Shown: one piece after another, positions 17,837-26,614 of the stretch
Numbering within the stretch: position 1 is the stretch's first letter
Layout: each line of letters opens with the position of its first letter
Assembly: GCA_036383515.1 (NCBI GenBank)
Contig: DASVOE010000129.1
Span: 35,022-99,021 of the forward strand
Origin: CADEDV01 sp036383515
Lineage (GTDB): Bacteria > Bacteroidota > Bacteroidia > Chitinophagales > Chitinophagaceae
Reading direction: 5' to 3'
Length of the DNA stretch: 64,000 nt
The notes under the pieces: generated by a model
The model's input: the letters and a program-made list of their open reading frames with translations, nothing else
The model's database searches: none
What the model was told of the DNA's origin: nothing
Made by a program: the position numbers and the translations under genes

Positions 17837-17864
17837 CAAAATTAGAATACTGCATCATTCTAAT
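17837..17864 (-). promoter_or_regulatory. Promoter -7 element overlapping a dyad, upstream of the DUF1569 gene
   Basis: On the minus strand TAATTTTG (17837-17844) matches TAnnTTTG and ends 4 bases before the ATG at 17832, so transcription should start at or beside the start codon. ATTAGAAT (17841-17848) and ATTCTAAT (17857-17864) form a perfect 8-bp dyad with an 8-bp spacer overlapping this element, as an operator would. No clear -33 TTTG is seen. Confidence 0.4.
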
Positions 17865-18171
17865 TCCATGATTTTAATTTGGCTAATATGATATGTAATC
17901 ATCCTGGTAAATCACTTCTTGTCTATGCCAATAGAAGCTTTCTCAGTGATGACTTCGTTAAGGAAACCTGTTTTTTGTTGAGGCAGCATGCATCGAATGT
18001 TTAGCATAGCATACGCAAACACCTAAGTAACAAGCGGCTTTTAAAGTAAGCAACAAACCAGGTATAAAGACAATAATTATAGCTGGCCTTTTAGCAATGC
18101 AAACCGAACTGATAAAGGTATAAGACTGGTAAAACTTTTATCACTTTTATCATAACGAACCTATCCATTCT
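17865..18171. other. Gene-free stretch between divergent genes
   Basis: About 300 bases with no coding potential that I can support. It should contain the promoter of the T9SS protein gene at 18172; no exact TAnnTTTG element was found close to it. Confidence 0.5.
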
Positions 18172-19266
18172 ATGAAACCACTCTTTCTTTATTCTACCCT
18201 CCTGTTCCTTATCGGTACAGCTAACGCACAATGTATAAGTACAAGCTTTGCAAATGCAAGCATTTTTGGTACAGATAATTCCATTGGTGTATATAATTTT
18301 TCTTCACCGGGAAATGCTCAAACCTCAAACAATTCCCGGGCGAGTGCCGGTGCACTTGTTTCCATATTAAACGGAAATACTTATTACCTGAAAGCTACAG
18401 GGTTTAATTTCAACATACCTTCCTATGCAATGATTTGCGGAATAACTGTCGAAGCAGAATGCAGAGGTACCGGATTGATATTGACAGCAGCAATAAGAGA
18501 TAATGATGTCAGGTTGATCAAAGGAGGTGTTATAACCGGGAATAATTATGCGAAAGCCGGCGATTGGGGCGATGTGGATGCATATAGAAGTTATGGCGGC
18601 GGCGCTGATTTGTGGGGAACTAGTCTTAGCCCTGCCGATGTCAACTCAACTAATTTTGGAATAGCTTTTTCTGCCCGTATTATCGCTTTAATTGCGGCAT
18701 TACCGGATGCGGAAATTGATCATATCAGGATGAAGATTGATTATAACCCGGTGCTGCCGATCCACCTGCTTTATTTTTCAGCGTTCAGGGAAAAGAATAA
18801 AATAAACCTGCAATGGAAAACAACAGAAGAAGAAGACGAAGGCAGGATTATTTTACAACGATCTTCTGCGCAGGCGGATTGGGAAGATATCAGGCAGTAT
18901 GAATTGCATACTAATAATTCCGGAGAGTATCATTATACAGACGAAGGGCTGGCTGGAGGACGTTATGCCTATCGGCTGAAAATGATAGGCGCCACAGGCA
19001 TTATAACTTATTCTATTGTACGAATTATTGAATCAATTGAAGAAATGAACGGGGTATTTGTTTATCCTAATCCTTCCAGTGATTTTGTCTTCATAAAGGC
19101 ACTAAAAGGCCAGGTAATTTCTATCACTGATCTTTATGGAAGAAAGTATTCAATTGCCAAAGAAATGATAGGAGTTGATCATTACAAGTTTAATATTGTT
19201 TCCTTGCGAAAGGGAATATATTTTATAAACATGGGCGGAAAAACGTTTCAGTTTATGAAAGAATAA
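18172..19266 (+). CDS. T9SS type A sorting-domain protein, secreted
   Basis: The 364-residue protein has a signal peptide (about 1-19, ending ANAQ). Residues 20-195 form an all-beta domain of unknown family. Residues about 196-285 are a fibronectin-like module (PIHLLYFSAFREKNKINLQWKT...) and the last ~75 residues are a type A T9SS C-terminal domain with VYPNPSSDF and KGIYFI motifs. It is therefore expected to be exported across the outer membrane by the type IX system and kept on the surface or released. The cargo role is unknown. Confidence 0.85.
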   Translation: MKPLFLYSTLLFLIGTANAQCISTSFANASIFGTDNSIGVYNFSSPGNAQTSNNSRASAGALVSILNGNTYYLKATGFNFNIPSYAMICGITVEAECRGTGLILTAAIRDNDVRLIKGGVITGNNYAKAGDWGDVDAYRSYGGGADLWGTSLSPADVNSTNFGIAFSARIIALIAALPDAEIDHIRMKIDYNPVLPIHLLYFSAFREKNKINLQWKTTEEEDEGRIILQRSSAQADWEDIRQYELHTNNSGEYHYTDEGLAGGRYAYRLKMIGATGIITYSIVRIIESIEEMNGVFVYPNPSSDFVFIKALKGQVISITDLYGRKYSIAKEMIGVDHYKFNIVSLRKGIYFINMGGKTFQFMKE

Positions 19267-19329
19267 ATAGAATGGTCACCGATGTATTTATATCCGGGTG
19301 AACGCAGACATTCTCCCAAGCTATATTTA

Positions 19330-20331
19330 TTATGCAATATTTTTCCTGAGACGACCCGGCGAATAGGAATGAACTTTTTTAAACATTTGTATGAAATTGC
19401 TGGGTTTTTCATAACCCAGGCGATAGGCTACTTCCTTAACCGTAACAGGACTTTCCAATAATAATTGTTTGGCGTGTTCCATCTTTTTTTCCAGGTAGTA
19501 TTCGTAAAGACTCTTTCCAAACATTAATTTAAAATGTCTTTTAAGTGTTGATTGACTTAATGTCGCCTCGCGGGCAATGATTTCAAGAGAGGGCAATTCC
19601 TTTTCCAAATGCTCTTCCAGGAATTTTTCTACTTTCATCATTTTTTCCTGGTGTAAACTGTTAGACTCTGAAAATGTACGTGAATGTGTAAACGTTTGGG
19701 TTATGAAATCAGCAACCAGGGCGAATGTTTTTGATTTCAGGTGAAGAAAACCTTTATTGCCAGTAAGGGCATGCGTATGAAGATCAGATGCCATCCTGAA
19801 TTCATCAGCAGAGGTCCGATCTGGGTATTGAAAAGGGTCACGGTTATTTTTCATTACATCAACAAATACATTAAAAACCGTGTCATCTTCAGGAAACTGC
19901 TCCTTCATCCATTCTTCGGTAATAGTAACCTCCACCGCTTTCACTTCTTTCCCTGGCTGGGTTCTAAAACTGATGCTTGTATTGTTGGATAATAATATAA
20001 TATTCATATCCTGGTGAAGCCTGGATTCTTTTAGCGGAATTGCAGCGCTGAGTGTAACCGTATGAGGTGACAGCAAATAGACAATTGTATAAGAAAGTTC
20101 CGTTGTATTTTCTAAAGCATGGTAGTCAAACTGAAAGGGCTTGGTCAGTTTTAATTCCCAGACCCGCACATGCAATCCTTTTTCAAAATCTATTTTACGG
20201 ATTCTTCCTGTACCATCAGCGAGAGGGATCTGTATGGTATTTTTTATTGCAGTTGTTCCAAGTGACGAAGCAAGAAGCTGGAAATCATTGTTCGCCCCAT
20301 TCTCATAGAAAGAATAATTTGAAATTCTCAT
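19330..20331 (-). CDS. AraC-family transcriptional regulator
   Basis: The 333-residue protein ends in an AraC/XylS double helix-turn-helix at about residues 245-331 (LEIIAREATLSQSTLKRHFKLMFG and VKEVAYRLGYEKPSNFIQMFKK). The N-terminal ~230 residues do not match a sensor domain I can name; related Bacteroidota regulators have a similar arrangement. It converges on the T9SS gene with 63 bp between stop codons and is divergent from the FG-GAP protein gene across a 474-bp gap, so control of that gene is possible but unproven. Confidence 0.9.
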   Translation of the reverse strand: MRISNYSFYENGANNDFQLLASSLGTTAIKNTIQIPLADGTGRIRKIDFEKGLHVRVWELKLTKPFQFDYHALENTTELSYTIVYLLSPHTVTLSAAIPLKESRLHQDMNIILLSNNTSISFRTQPGKEVKAVEVTITEEWMKEQFPEDDTVFNVFVDVMKNNRDPFQYPDRTSADEFRMASDLHTHALTGNKGFLHLKSKTFALVADFITQTFTHSRTFSESNSLHQEKMMKVEKFLEEHLEKELPSLEIIAREATLSQSTLKRHFKLMFGKSLYEYYLEKKMEHAKQLLLESPVTVKEVAYRLGYEKPSNFIQMFKKVHSYSPGRLRKNIA

Positions 20332-20805
20332 ATTTGCCTTTTAGGATAAGTTCTGTCTCACAGGGTCACAAATTCAAAATTTCAAACTGCCATTCAATTG
20401 TAAACGAGGCTGTAAATGGAGTTATATAGGTAATTTACACAAGATATTACAACAAATCAATAGGTATATACACCTACGTAGCTGTTTGACCTGATAAGAG
20501 TATCTATTGAACTTGCACAGGTAAAAACATCATTATTTGAACAGTACTTTTATTTTAGCATTAAACGTATAGTTGCTCAGTAATCTTCCAGTATCCCTGA
20601 AACACCACTAACAAGTTGTTGATATAACAACCCGGAATCCGTCCCTTAATGAAGAATACTAACGGTTAACTACCCGCCACGGAACTCCGCTGCAGTTATT
20701 CATCTTCTTGCTTCCAGTATGTAATCCCCGGTAACAATTTTTTAAAGCAGAAAACCTGCTACCGGATAAGTATTGCCCTAATTATTCAAAAAAATACCCG
20801 ACGTT
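20332..20805. other. Gene-free stretch between divergent genes
   Basis: Holds the upstream regions of the AraC-type regulator and the large FG-GAP surface protein. No gene, RNA or strong hairpin was found. Confidence 0.5.
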
Positions 20806-23800
20806 ATGAAGACTAAACTTTACATCCTTTCACTTACAATGATTTTTTCTCATTTTGTTATTGTTGCACAACAAAAACAGACGACTAACAATTCGACATC
20901 TGCTTCTACTGATCTGCCCGACGGTGTTTCTGCGGATTGGTTTTCTAAAGCTTCGGCGGTGATCCGTGAAATGGAGTATGAGTTTTACCCGGCTCCCCAA
21001 AATGATCATTTCAGAGTAGCCAACCCTAAAAATCATATTCATTTTTTGGTAGAACCTTTGGGTTATAGTGTTCGGGAAATCGGTGATAAAAAAGAAGGCC
21101 CGGGCTGGGAGGTGAATTTTATATTCAATGGCATTGGAAGAGAAAAAGAGAGTCTGGTAACAGCACCCGCCTTTGGGGTGATAAAGAAAAAAAATGCTAT
21201 TACGTATCATGCTGCAGCAATAGATATAGAATACATCAATAATGCAGACGGGTTGAGACAAAATTTTATTATCCACGAAAGGCCAACTGGTAAGGGCCGG
21301 GTGATGATCAGCCTGGCGTTACAAACGGATCTCGAAGTTGCAGTAGATAATAAAAGAATGTTCTTTCATACAGCAGCGAATGCAAAAGATGTAAAACTAT
21401 ATTATGAGGACCTGAAAGTTTGGGATGCAAACGGACAAAACCTGTTTGCTCAAATGCAGCTGGATAAAAAATCCGGTATACTTTCTATCGTGGTCGATGA
21501 TAAAAATGCTGCATACCCTATCACAGTTGACCCCTTAAATAAAACCCCGGAGTGGACCACTTCAGCAGATGGTATTTTACCCGGACTTTTAACGAATCTT
21601 CAATTACAGGTACAGACCTTATATGGTTATACCGTAACCGGGTTGGGAGATATTAATGGAGATAGTTATGATGACGTGTCAGTAAGTGCTCCCGGCATGG
21701 CAGATGTAATAACAGGAACAGGAAGTTTAACGGGAGTAGGAGCTGTATTTATTTATCTCGGATCTTCCACCGGTTTGCCAGTAGTACCCAGTAAAACATT
21801 ACAACCCACTACTGCCGTAACAGGAGCCTTGTTTGGACTGAGTGTGGATGCTGGTGATGTGAGTGGTGATGGAAAGAATGATATTCTGATTGGCGCTCCA
21901 ATGGACAGGTACCAAACAACTGCTGCAGGATTATTGGGCGATGTGAATGTAAACGTTACAGCAGGTAAAGTATATTATTACAGGAGTGAAGATCTTTTTA
22001 ATGTGGCTAATCCAACTCCATTTTTACAGATCCGTTTACAGGGGAATAGTTATTTCAGTACCATTATTAATAATATCAGTGTAAACTCATTGTTTGGATA
22101 CTCTGTTGCAATCACCAATGATCTTAACAACGACGGGAAAGCAGATATCGTTATTGGTTCACCGGCTTACCAGGGCATTGATCTGCTTTCTTTAAAGAAC
22201 GGAGCAGCCTTTGTTTATTACTCCGACAATTTAGGAACAACTTACCCGGTGAATCTTAGTCTTCCCACGCCAACATTGTTAGGGTTGCCTTTATTTCCTT
22301 TAACCAATTCAACCGGTTTATTATTTGGATTTAGTGTTGATGGAATAGGAGATTACAATATGGATGGTAATCCTGATGTAGTGGTGGGCGCACCTGCCGG
22401 CATCGACCTTTCATCGTTGGCAGGTATTTTCAATGGTAAAATATTAGCAGGAAGTGCCTATGTATATTATGGTAACGGGACTGGCATAAACACAGCTATT
22501 GGTGCGAAACTGTCTGCAGACAATGACGGCTTGTTAAGTAATGCAGCTGACCTCTTTGGTTATAAAGTAAAAGGAGTTCGTACTTCAACGAGGGTAAGGA
22601 ATGGAAACATTTTGGTTGGAGCTCCGGCGGGCAATGTGGTAAGTAATGTGTTAAACGGATTGAAAGTGAAAGCGGGACAACTGCATGTGTTTATTAAAAG
22701 TAATTCACTCCCTGCAAACCCGACAACACCTGTTCCTCCTTCTCAAACCATTAATTCTCCCCGGTCTTCTTCTATCCTGAGTATATTGACGGGACAAACA
22801 ATCAATGTTTCATTGTTGTATGCTGCCAGTATTGATAACATGCTGGATGTAAACTGCGATGGTATTGCTGATATTATTGTTGGCGAACCGCTTTCTACGG
22901 CAATACCCCTGATTGGTGCTGATATAGTAGGCGGTGCAGCCTATATATACCTGGGGCAGGGTGATGGAACTTATATTACTACTCCTTTCTGGAGCCTTAC
23001 CCCGGTTGTTTCACCTTTATTGGGTGTTAACACCACTGCTCTCCTCGGTTATAGTGTTGCAGGTGGCGGTTACACCAAAGGATTTACACAGGGTGTAAGA
23101 GCCATTGTGGGTGGTCCGTCCAATTCACTGGACTTCGGAATTGGTTTATTGAACCTGGGCAACACACTGGGAACAACCTTCGATCTCGTTTTTGATAATA
23201 ATGGATTGGGCAAAGCGTATGCCTTCTCTTTTGCAAGTTGTAATATCACATTACCCTCCACCCTGCTTGAGTTCAAAGGACAAGCTATTGCAAAAACTGT
23301 GTTGCTTAACTGGACTACTGTAACGGAAGATAATGTCAATTTTTATGAATTGCAGCGGAGTATTGATGGGATCGGTTACCAGACTATTGCCGTTGTGTTT
23401 GCCAAAAATGAGCAACGGAATGAATACAATTATACAGACAAGCATCCTTATTCGGGCACGAACTATTACCGGTTAAAAACTGTTGACAACGATAGCCGGT
23501 TTACCTATTCTCACGTTGTGTCGGTCCGCTTCAATGATCAAGTGCAGGGTGATGTGATCGTAGCGCCGAATCCCGTGGTAACGAATGATATTAAAGTTCG
23601 CTTGATCGGGCTTGATGCGGGTACTTACCGGATGGAACTTCATAATGCTGCCGGCCAACTCATTCAAACAAAAGGAGTGAAAGTGAGCCAGTTTGATCAA
23701 ACAGAAACGATGCTGCGTTCAGCTAGCACGCCAGCGGGTATTTACTGGTTGAATGTATACGATGGCTTGCACAAGAGAATAAAATCAGTACGAATTTTAA

Positions 23801-23814
23801 TGGACAAAAATTAA
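20806..23814 (+). CDS. Large surface protein with seven FG-GAP repeats and a T9SS sorting domain
   Basis: The 1002-residue protein has a signal peptide (1 to about 22, ending IVAQ), a beta-rich region to about 260, then seven FG-GAP-type repeats at about 273-771. Repeats open with words such as LFGYSV or YGYTV and end with DIVIG-P type strands. At least four have a DxNxDGxxD-like calcium loop (for example DINGDSYDD and DLNNDGKAD); the fifth and seventh have lost it. Seven blades match the alpha-integrin propeller. A fibronectin-like module (about 819-910) and a type A T9SS C-terminal domain follow. A surface binding or adhesion role is inferred. A terminator follows directly. Confidence 0.88.
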   Translation: MKTKLYILSLTMIFSHFVIVAQQKQTTNNSTSASTDLPDGVSADWFSKASAVIREMEYEFYPAPQNDHFRVANPKNHIHFLVEPLGYSVREIGDKKEGPGWEVNFIFNGIGREKESLVTAPAFGVIKKKNAITYHAAAIDIEYINNADGLRQNFIIHERPTGKGRVMISLALQTDLEVAVDNKRMFFHTAANAKDVKLYYEDLKVWDANGQNLFAQMQLDKKSGILSIVVDDKNAAYPITVDPLNKTPEWTTSADGILPGLLTNLQLQVQTLYGYTVTGLGDINGDSYDDVSVSAPGMADVITGTGSLTGVGAVFIYLGSSTGLPVVPSKTLQPTTAVTGALFGLSVDAGDVSGDGKNDILIGAPMDRYQTTAAGLLGDVNVNVTAGKVYYYRSEDLFNVANPTPFLQIRLQGNSYFSTIINNISVNSLFGYSVAITNDLNNDGKADIVIGSPAYQGIDLLSLKNGAAFVYYSDNLGTTYPVNLSLPTPTLLGLPLFPLTNSTGLLFGFSVDGIGDYNMDGNPDVVVGAPAGIDLSSLAGIFNGKILAGSAYVYYGNGTGINTAIGAKLSADNDGLLSNAADLFGYKVKGVRTSTRVRNGNILVGAPAGNVVSNVLNGLKVKAGQLHVFIKSNSLPANPTTPVPPSQTINSPRSSSILSILTGQTINVSLLYAASIDNMLDVNCDGIADIIVGEPLSTAIPLIGADIVGGAAYIYLGQGDGTYITTPFWSLTPVVSPLLGVNTTALLGYSVAGGGYTKGFTQGVRAIVGGPSNSLDFGIGLLNLGNTLGTTFDLVFDNNGLGKAYAFSFASCNITLPSTLLEFKGQAIAKTVLLNWTTVTEDNVNFYELQRSIDGIGYQTIAVVFAKNEQRNEYNYTDKHPYSGTNYYRLKTVDNDSRFTYSHVVSVRFNDQVQGDVIVAPNPVVTNDIKVRLIGLDAGTYRMELHNAAGQLIQTKGVKVSQFDQTETMLRSASTPAGIYWLNVYDGLHKRIKSVRILMDKN

Positions 23815-23832
23815 TAAAGGTTCCGGACAATG

Positions 23833-23864
23833 AAAAGGGTTGCCTCAAAGCAGCCCTTTTTTAT
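23833..23864 (+). terminator. Intrinsic terminator after the FG-GAP gene
   Basis: AAAGGGTTGC pairs with GCAGCCCTTT (one G-U type pair, loop CTCAAA) and is followed by TTTTTTATTT. It lies 18 bp beyond the stop codon. Confidence 0.85.
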
Positions 23865-24309
23865 TTAATGCAATGCCTCGTTCTTGAAACAAGTTGACAC
23901 AAATGTCAATGTATAAGTAAATACAGATGTTTCATTGCAGGTTAAAAGGAAGTACTACTAGCTTCATGTACCATGTATGTTTATATAAGAGGTGAATTAA
24001 ATAAAAAAATCATTGCGATAAAGCAATGATTTAAGAATTAATTGACGGAAAAAATAGAAGTTGACCGATATTGGATTTGGTTTTTTTAGGATTGGAAATC
24101 GGGTCTTCAGCCGGATATTGGAATGATTGATATTGTATCAATCAACTTCTGGTACAAACATAGCCCGGGTGATAAACTTAAACAAGAGCAAATGTACCCG
24201 TTCCGGGCAGGGAAATATACCTTACATGACATGTTTCTCTCGCATCACTCCTCCGGGTGTTGTATACAGCAAGTTGCTAAAATGAGGAAATTTGAAAACA
24301 CCGATGAGC
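23865..24309. other. Gene-free stretch with a minus-strand terminator
   Basis: No supported gene. It contains the minus-strand terminator at 24001-24030. A 69-codon plus-strand frame at 24123-24332 has no family resemblance and runs into the gene on the other strand, so it is not called. Confidence 0.5.
24001..24030 (-). terminator. Intrinsic terminator on the minus strand
   Basis: ATCATTGC and GCAATGAT (24009-24016 and 24023-24030) form a perfect 8-bp stem with a 6-base loop. On the minus strand a run of seven T follows, so it stops leftward transcription, probably that of the small gene ending at 24310, which would then have a 280-nt 3' untranslated region. Confidence 0.75.
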
Positions 24310-24558
24310 TTATTTCAATAATGAATCCATAGCCACAGCAATAGCTTCTAAGAGCTTAGCATTTATTTTTTTATTGGAGAATATATCTTCTTCCGTTAAT
24401 ACAGCTCTCCAGTTTCTTTCTTCATCCGGTTCAAAAAGAACAGGATCACCATCAATGATCACCTCCAGTTTATAACTATAACCATAGTTAAGAAGACGGG
24501 TTGGAAAATGTAACTCGTCATTGTTATAGTGGACTGGTAATTCAAAATCTTCTTCCAT
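24310..24558 (-). CDS. Small hypothetical protein
   Basis: An 82-residue acidic soluble protein with a compact mixed alpha/beta pattern (YSYKLEVIIDGDPVLFEPDEERNWRA..., then a C-terminal helix). No family is recognised. It is believed real because it has a clean ATG, protein-like composition, a TTAATTTG sequence close to the -7 consensus just before the ATG, and a minus-strand terminator downstream. Neighbours give no clue to its role. Confidence 0.6.
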   Translation of the reverse strand: MEEDFELPVHYNNDELHFPTRLLNYGYSYKLEVIIDGDPVLFEPDEERNWRAVLTEEDIFSNKKINAKLLEAIAVAMDSLLK

Positions 24559-24772
24559 AGGTGCAAATTAAGCTGCTATTGCACGCCGGTCATGAAAGAA
24601 TAAAATATCTTGTGCTGAATTGTAGATAATAGTGGTTACTGATTGGCAGGTAGTGTATAAAAAAGGATAGGGCAAATTGGATAATTTAAAATCGGCAGAC
24701 CTGTTATTGCATCCCCAGCTGGAGCTGCCAAATTTGTTTGGAGATTTACGTTAAAAAATAAAATCGCTAATT

Positions 24773-25723
24773 ATGAAATCGTTTCTGTTTTTTTTATGCG
24801 CAGGCCTTATCTTTTTAATGGCCTGCCATCAGCAAACCGCTACGGAAGACAATTCATCCACCCATGGAAAGAAGGATATTATTTCCTGTCCACCCGGCAG
24901 CAGTAAATTGGATATTGCAAAAATTGAGCAACTAACAGGTATGAAAGGAACAGAAAAAAATAGCGAGTATAAAATAACTGTTCCTCAAAATGATCTGGAT
25001 ATTAGGGTAGATGGTTTTAAAATAACTCCTCCAATGGGATTGGGAAGCTGGGCTGCCTTTACACCCTGTGGTGATACAGCGATGGTAATGGGAGATATTA
25101 TTGTTACTGAAACCGATCTGAAGCCAGTGCAGCGGGAAGTGATCCGGCAAGGGTTTGCCATCACAGCCATACACAATCATTTTGTCCGCAACCGGCCTGG
25201 TGTGATGTATATGCATATTGACGGAAAAGGGAAACTGGAAAATTTATCAGCAAGCGTCAAAGCAATTTTTGATAAAGTAAAAGAAGCAAGAGGAAAAGAT
25301 CCGAAAGCAAGCCCTGCAGATAGTGTAATCAATACTATTAATATTGCCAGGCTGGATTCGATCATAGGTCATAAAGGTGAAATGAACAAAGGAGTATATA
25401 AATACACGATTGGCAGACCCGATATTGCCTTGCACGAGCATGGTATACCGGTAAGTACATTTATGGGATTCAATACCTGGGTGGCCTGGCAGGGCATACC
25501 TGAAAAAGCTGCGGTTGCCGGAGATTTTACAATGCTTGAAAATGAAGTGACTCCTGTAATAAAAGCGCTGGTGGAAAATGGGATTGAGGTGGTGGCTGTA
25601 CATAATCACATGGTACATGAAACGCCCCGGATATTTTTCCTTCACTATTGGGGTACGGGCAATGCTGAGCAACTTGCTAAAGGAATCAAAGCAGCACTGA
25701 ATGAAACCGGCAAGAGGAAATGA
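24773..25723 (+). CDS. DUF1259 lipoprotein with two tandem domains
   Basis: The 316-residue protein has a lipoprotein signal (LIFLMAC, lipidation Cys about 18) and two copies of the DUF1259 (LppY/LpqO-like) domain, about residues 45-165 and 190-310. Both contain the motif ITAIHNHFVRNRPGVMYMHI or VVAVHNHMVHETPRIFFLHY, whose histidines look like a metal or substrate site. LppY/LpqO are mycobacterial lipoproteins; no biochemical function is known for the domain. The gene stands alone. Confidence 0.88.
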   Translation: MKSFLFFLCAGLIFLMACHQQTATEDNSSTHGKKDIISCPPGSSKLDIAKIEQLTGMKGTEKNSEYKITVPQNDLDIRVDGFKITPPMGLGSWAAFTPCGDTAMVMGDIIVTETDLKPVQREVIRQGFAITAIHNHFVRNRPGVMYMHIDGKGKLENLSASVKAIFDKVKEARGKDPKASPADSVINTINIARLDSIIGHKGEMNKGVYKYTIGRPDIALHEHGIPVSTFMGFNTWVAWQGIPEKAAVAGDFTMLENEVTPVIKALVENGIEVVAVHNHMVHETPRIFFLHYWGTGNAEQLAKGIKAALNETGKRK

Positions 25724-25947
25724 CTGCTTAAAAAATAAAAACCGGCTACTGTTGCGGGGAAAAGAAAATGAAAAATTGAATCCGTATTTTATATAGCCCT
25801 ATAATATAATTTAGTAAGCGGCCTTTCTGCTGAGCTTTTTATCATCTTTGTATTTGGAGCTAAAAAATGTACACCTGATTTTTCAAGCCTGTACACCAAA
25901 AGGACACCTTTTAATTAGGGAGGTCGTATGCTGTATTAGTAACTCTA

Positions 25948-25994
25948 AACAATAAAGAGCCCGTAAGCATTAAACTTACAGGCTCTTTATTGTT
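25948..25994 (-). terminator. Long hairpin terminator after tRNA-Asn
   Basis: AACAATAAAGAGCC (25948-25961) and GGCTCTTTATTGTT (25981-25994) pair perfectly over 14 bp, with an inner GTAAG/CTTAC stem. It lies immediately downstream of the tRNA on the minus strand. Confidence 0.75.
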
Positions 25995-25998
25995 TCTG

Positions 25999-26072
25999 CT
26001 CCCCCTGTTGGACTTGAACCAACGACCCTCTGATTAACAGTCAGATGCTCTAACCAACTGAGCTAAAGGGGA
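25999..26072 (-). tRNA. tRNA-Asn (anticodon GUU)
   Basis: All four arms fold: 7-bp acceptor stem (TCCCCTT with AGGGGGA), D arm GCTC/GAGC, anticodon stem TCTGA/TCAGA around CTGTTAA, and T arm GTTGG-TTCAAGT-CCAAC. The anticodon GTT reads asparagine. The 3' CCA is not encoded and must be added. A TATTTTTG promoter element lies upstream at 26102-26109. Confidence 0.95.
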
Positions 26073-26078
26073 ATCTCC

Positions 26079-26109
26079 CTACCCGATTTGTTTCGGGGCA
26101 GCAAAAATA
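26079..26109 (-). promoter_or_regulatory. Promoter element and leader hairpin of tRNA-Asn
   Basis: On the minus strand TATTTTTG (26102-26109) matches the -7 consensus; no good -33 is seen. Between it and the tRNA lies CCCGA-TTTGTT-TCGGG (26081-26096), a short hairpin that resembles the CCCGAT/ATCGGG palindromes found elsewhere in the window. Confidence 0.45.
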
Positions 26110-26147
26110 GGGATTTTAGTTTTTAATCAGGTATCCACTCCCAACTT

Positions 26148-26510
26148 TTACCTGAAAAAACCAAACAAACCTCCGCCCTCCTCTATGCCCACAAAAACCC
26201 CTTCTTCCCGAACCTCCACCGGCCAGTTCTTCAAATAATATCCTTCACCACTGGTGTTGCGTCCATTCTTCATATCATATTTATACCGGTGTAGGGGGCA
26301 AACCACATTACCCAATGCATCTATATAACCATCTGCCAGGATACCACCGGCATGCGGGCATTTATACGAAAAGGCAAAAGCAGCATCATTATATTTGCCG
26401 ATACAGATTTTTTTCCCCTTTACTTCAATCACAGCAATAGCATTAGCCGCAAAATCCAGCTCATTGATATGATCGGCGATCTTATGCCAGGTATATTTTT
26501 TTTCGGACAT
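26148..26510 (-). CDS. Rieske [2Fe-2S] ferredoxin-like protein
   Basis: The 120-residue protein is a stand-alone Rieske domain: C51-P-H53 and C71-P-L-H74 (CPHAGG...CPLHRYKYD) provide the two Cys and two His ligands of the [2Fe-2S] cluster. There is no membrane anchor or oxygenase domain, so it is a soluble electron carrier like the ferredoxin component of dioxygenases or NirD-like proteins. Its partner enzyme is not adjacent. It could in principle feed a di-iron hydroxylase such as the one at 13044, but they are 12 kb apart. Confidence 0.9.
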   Translation of the reverse strand: MSEKKYTWHKIADHINELDFAANAIAVIEVKGKKICIGKYNDAAFAFSYKCPHAGGILADGYIDALGNVVCPLHRYKYDMKNGRNTSGEGYYLKNWPVEVREEGVFVGIEEGGGLFGFFR

Positions 26511-26570
26511 GTGAAAGGATTTACTGAGCTGTGCGATAAGAAAATGATCTTCAAATTGATTGGCGCTGTG

Positions 26571-26596
26571 AAGTCCCCTTCAGGGATTTAGGGTCT
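26571..26596. repeat. GC-rich dispersed palindromic repeat
   Basis: AGTCCCCTTCAGGGATTTAG followed by GGTCT, between the Rieske gene and hflX. It belongs in style with the other CCCCTT/AGGGG repeats at 52099, 53231, 57096 and 60634. Confidence 0.5.
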
Positions 26597-26614
26597 CTAA
26601 TAAAGAAATTCCGT

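Noticed and set aside
20830..21276. A 148-codon minus-strand frame
   Set aside because: It is opposite the signal peptide and first domain of the FG-GAP protein and has no protein-like features of its own.
24123..24332. A 69-codon plus-strand frame with an ATG
   Set aside because: No recognisable family, no promoter or ribosome-binding site, and it overlaps the end of a more credible gene on the minus strand.
25840..25950. Possible attachment site remnants near tRNA-Asn (GTACACCAAAAGGACACC)
   Set aside because: No integrase gene, no repeated tRNA end and no boundary change in gene content. It may only be a chance direct repeat.
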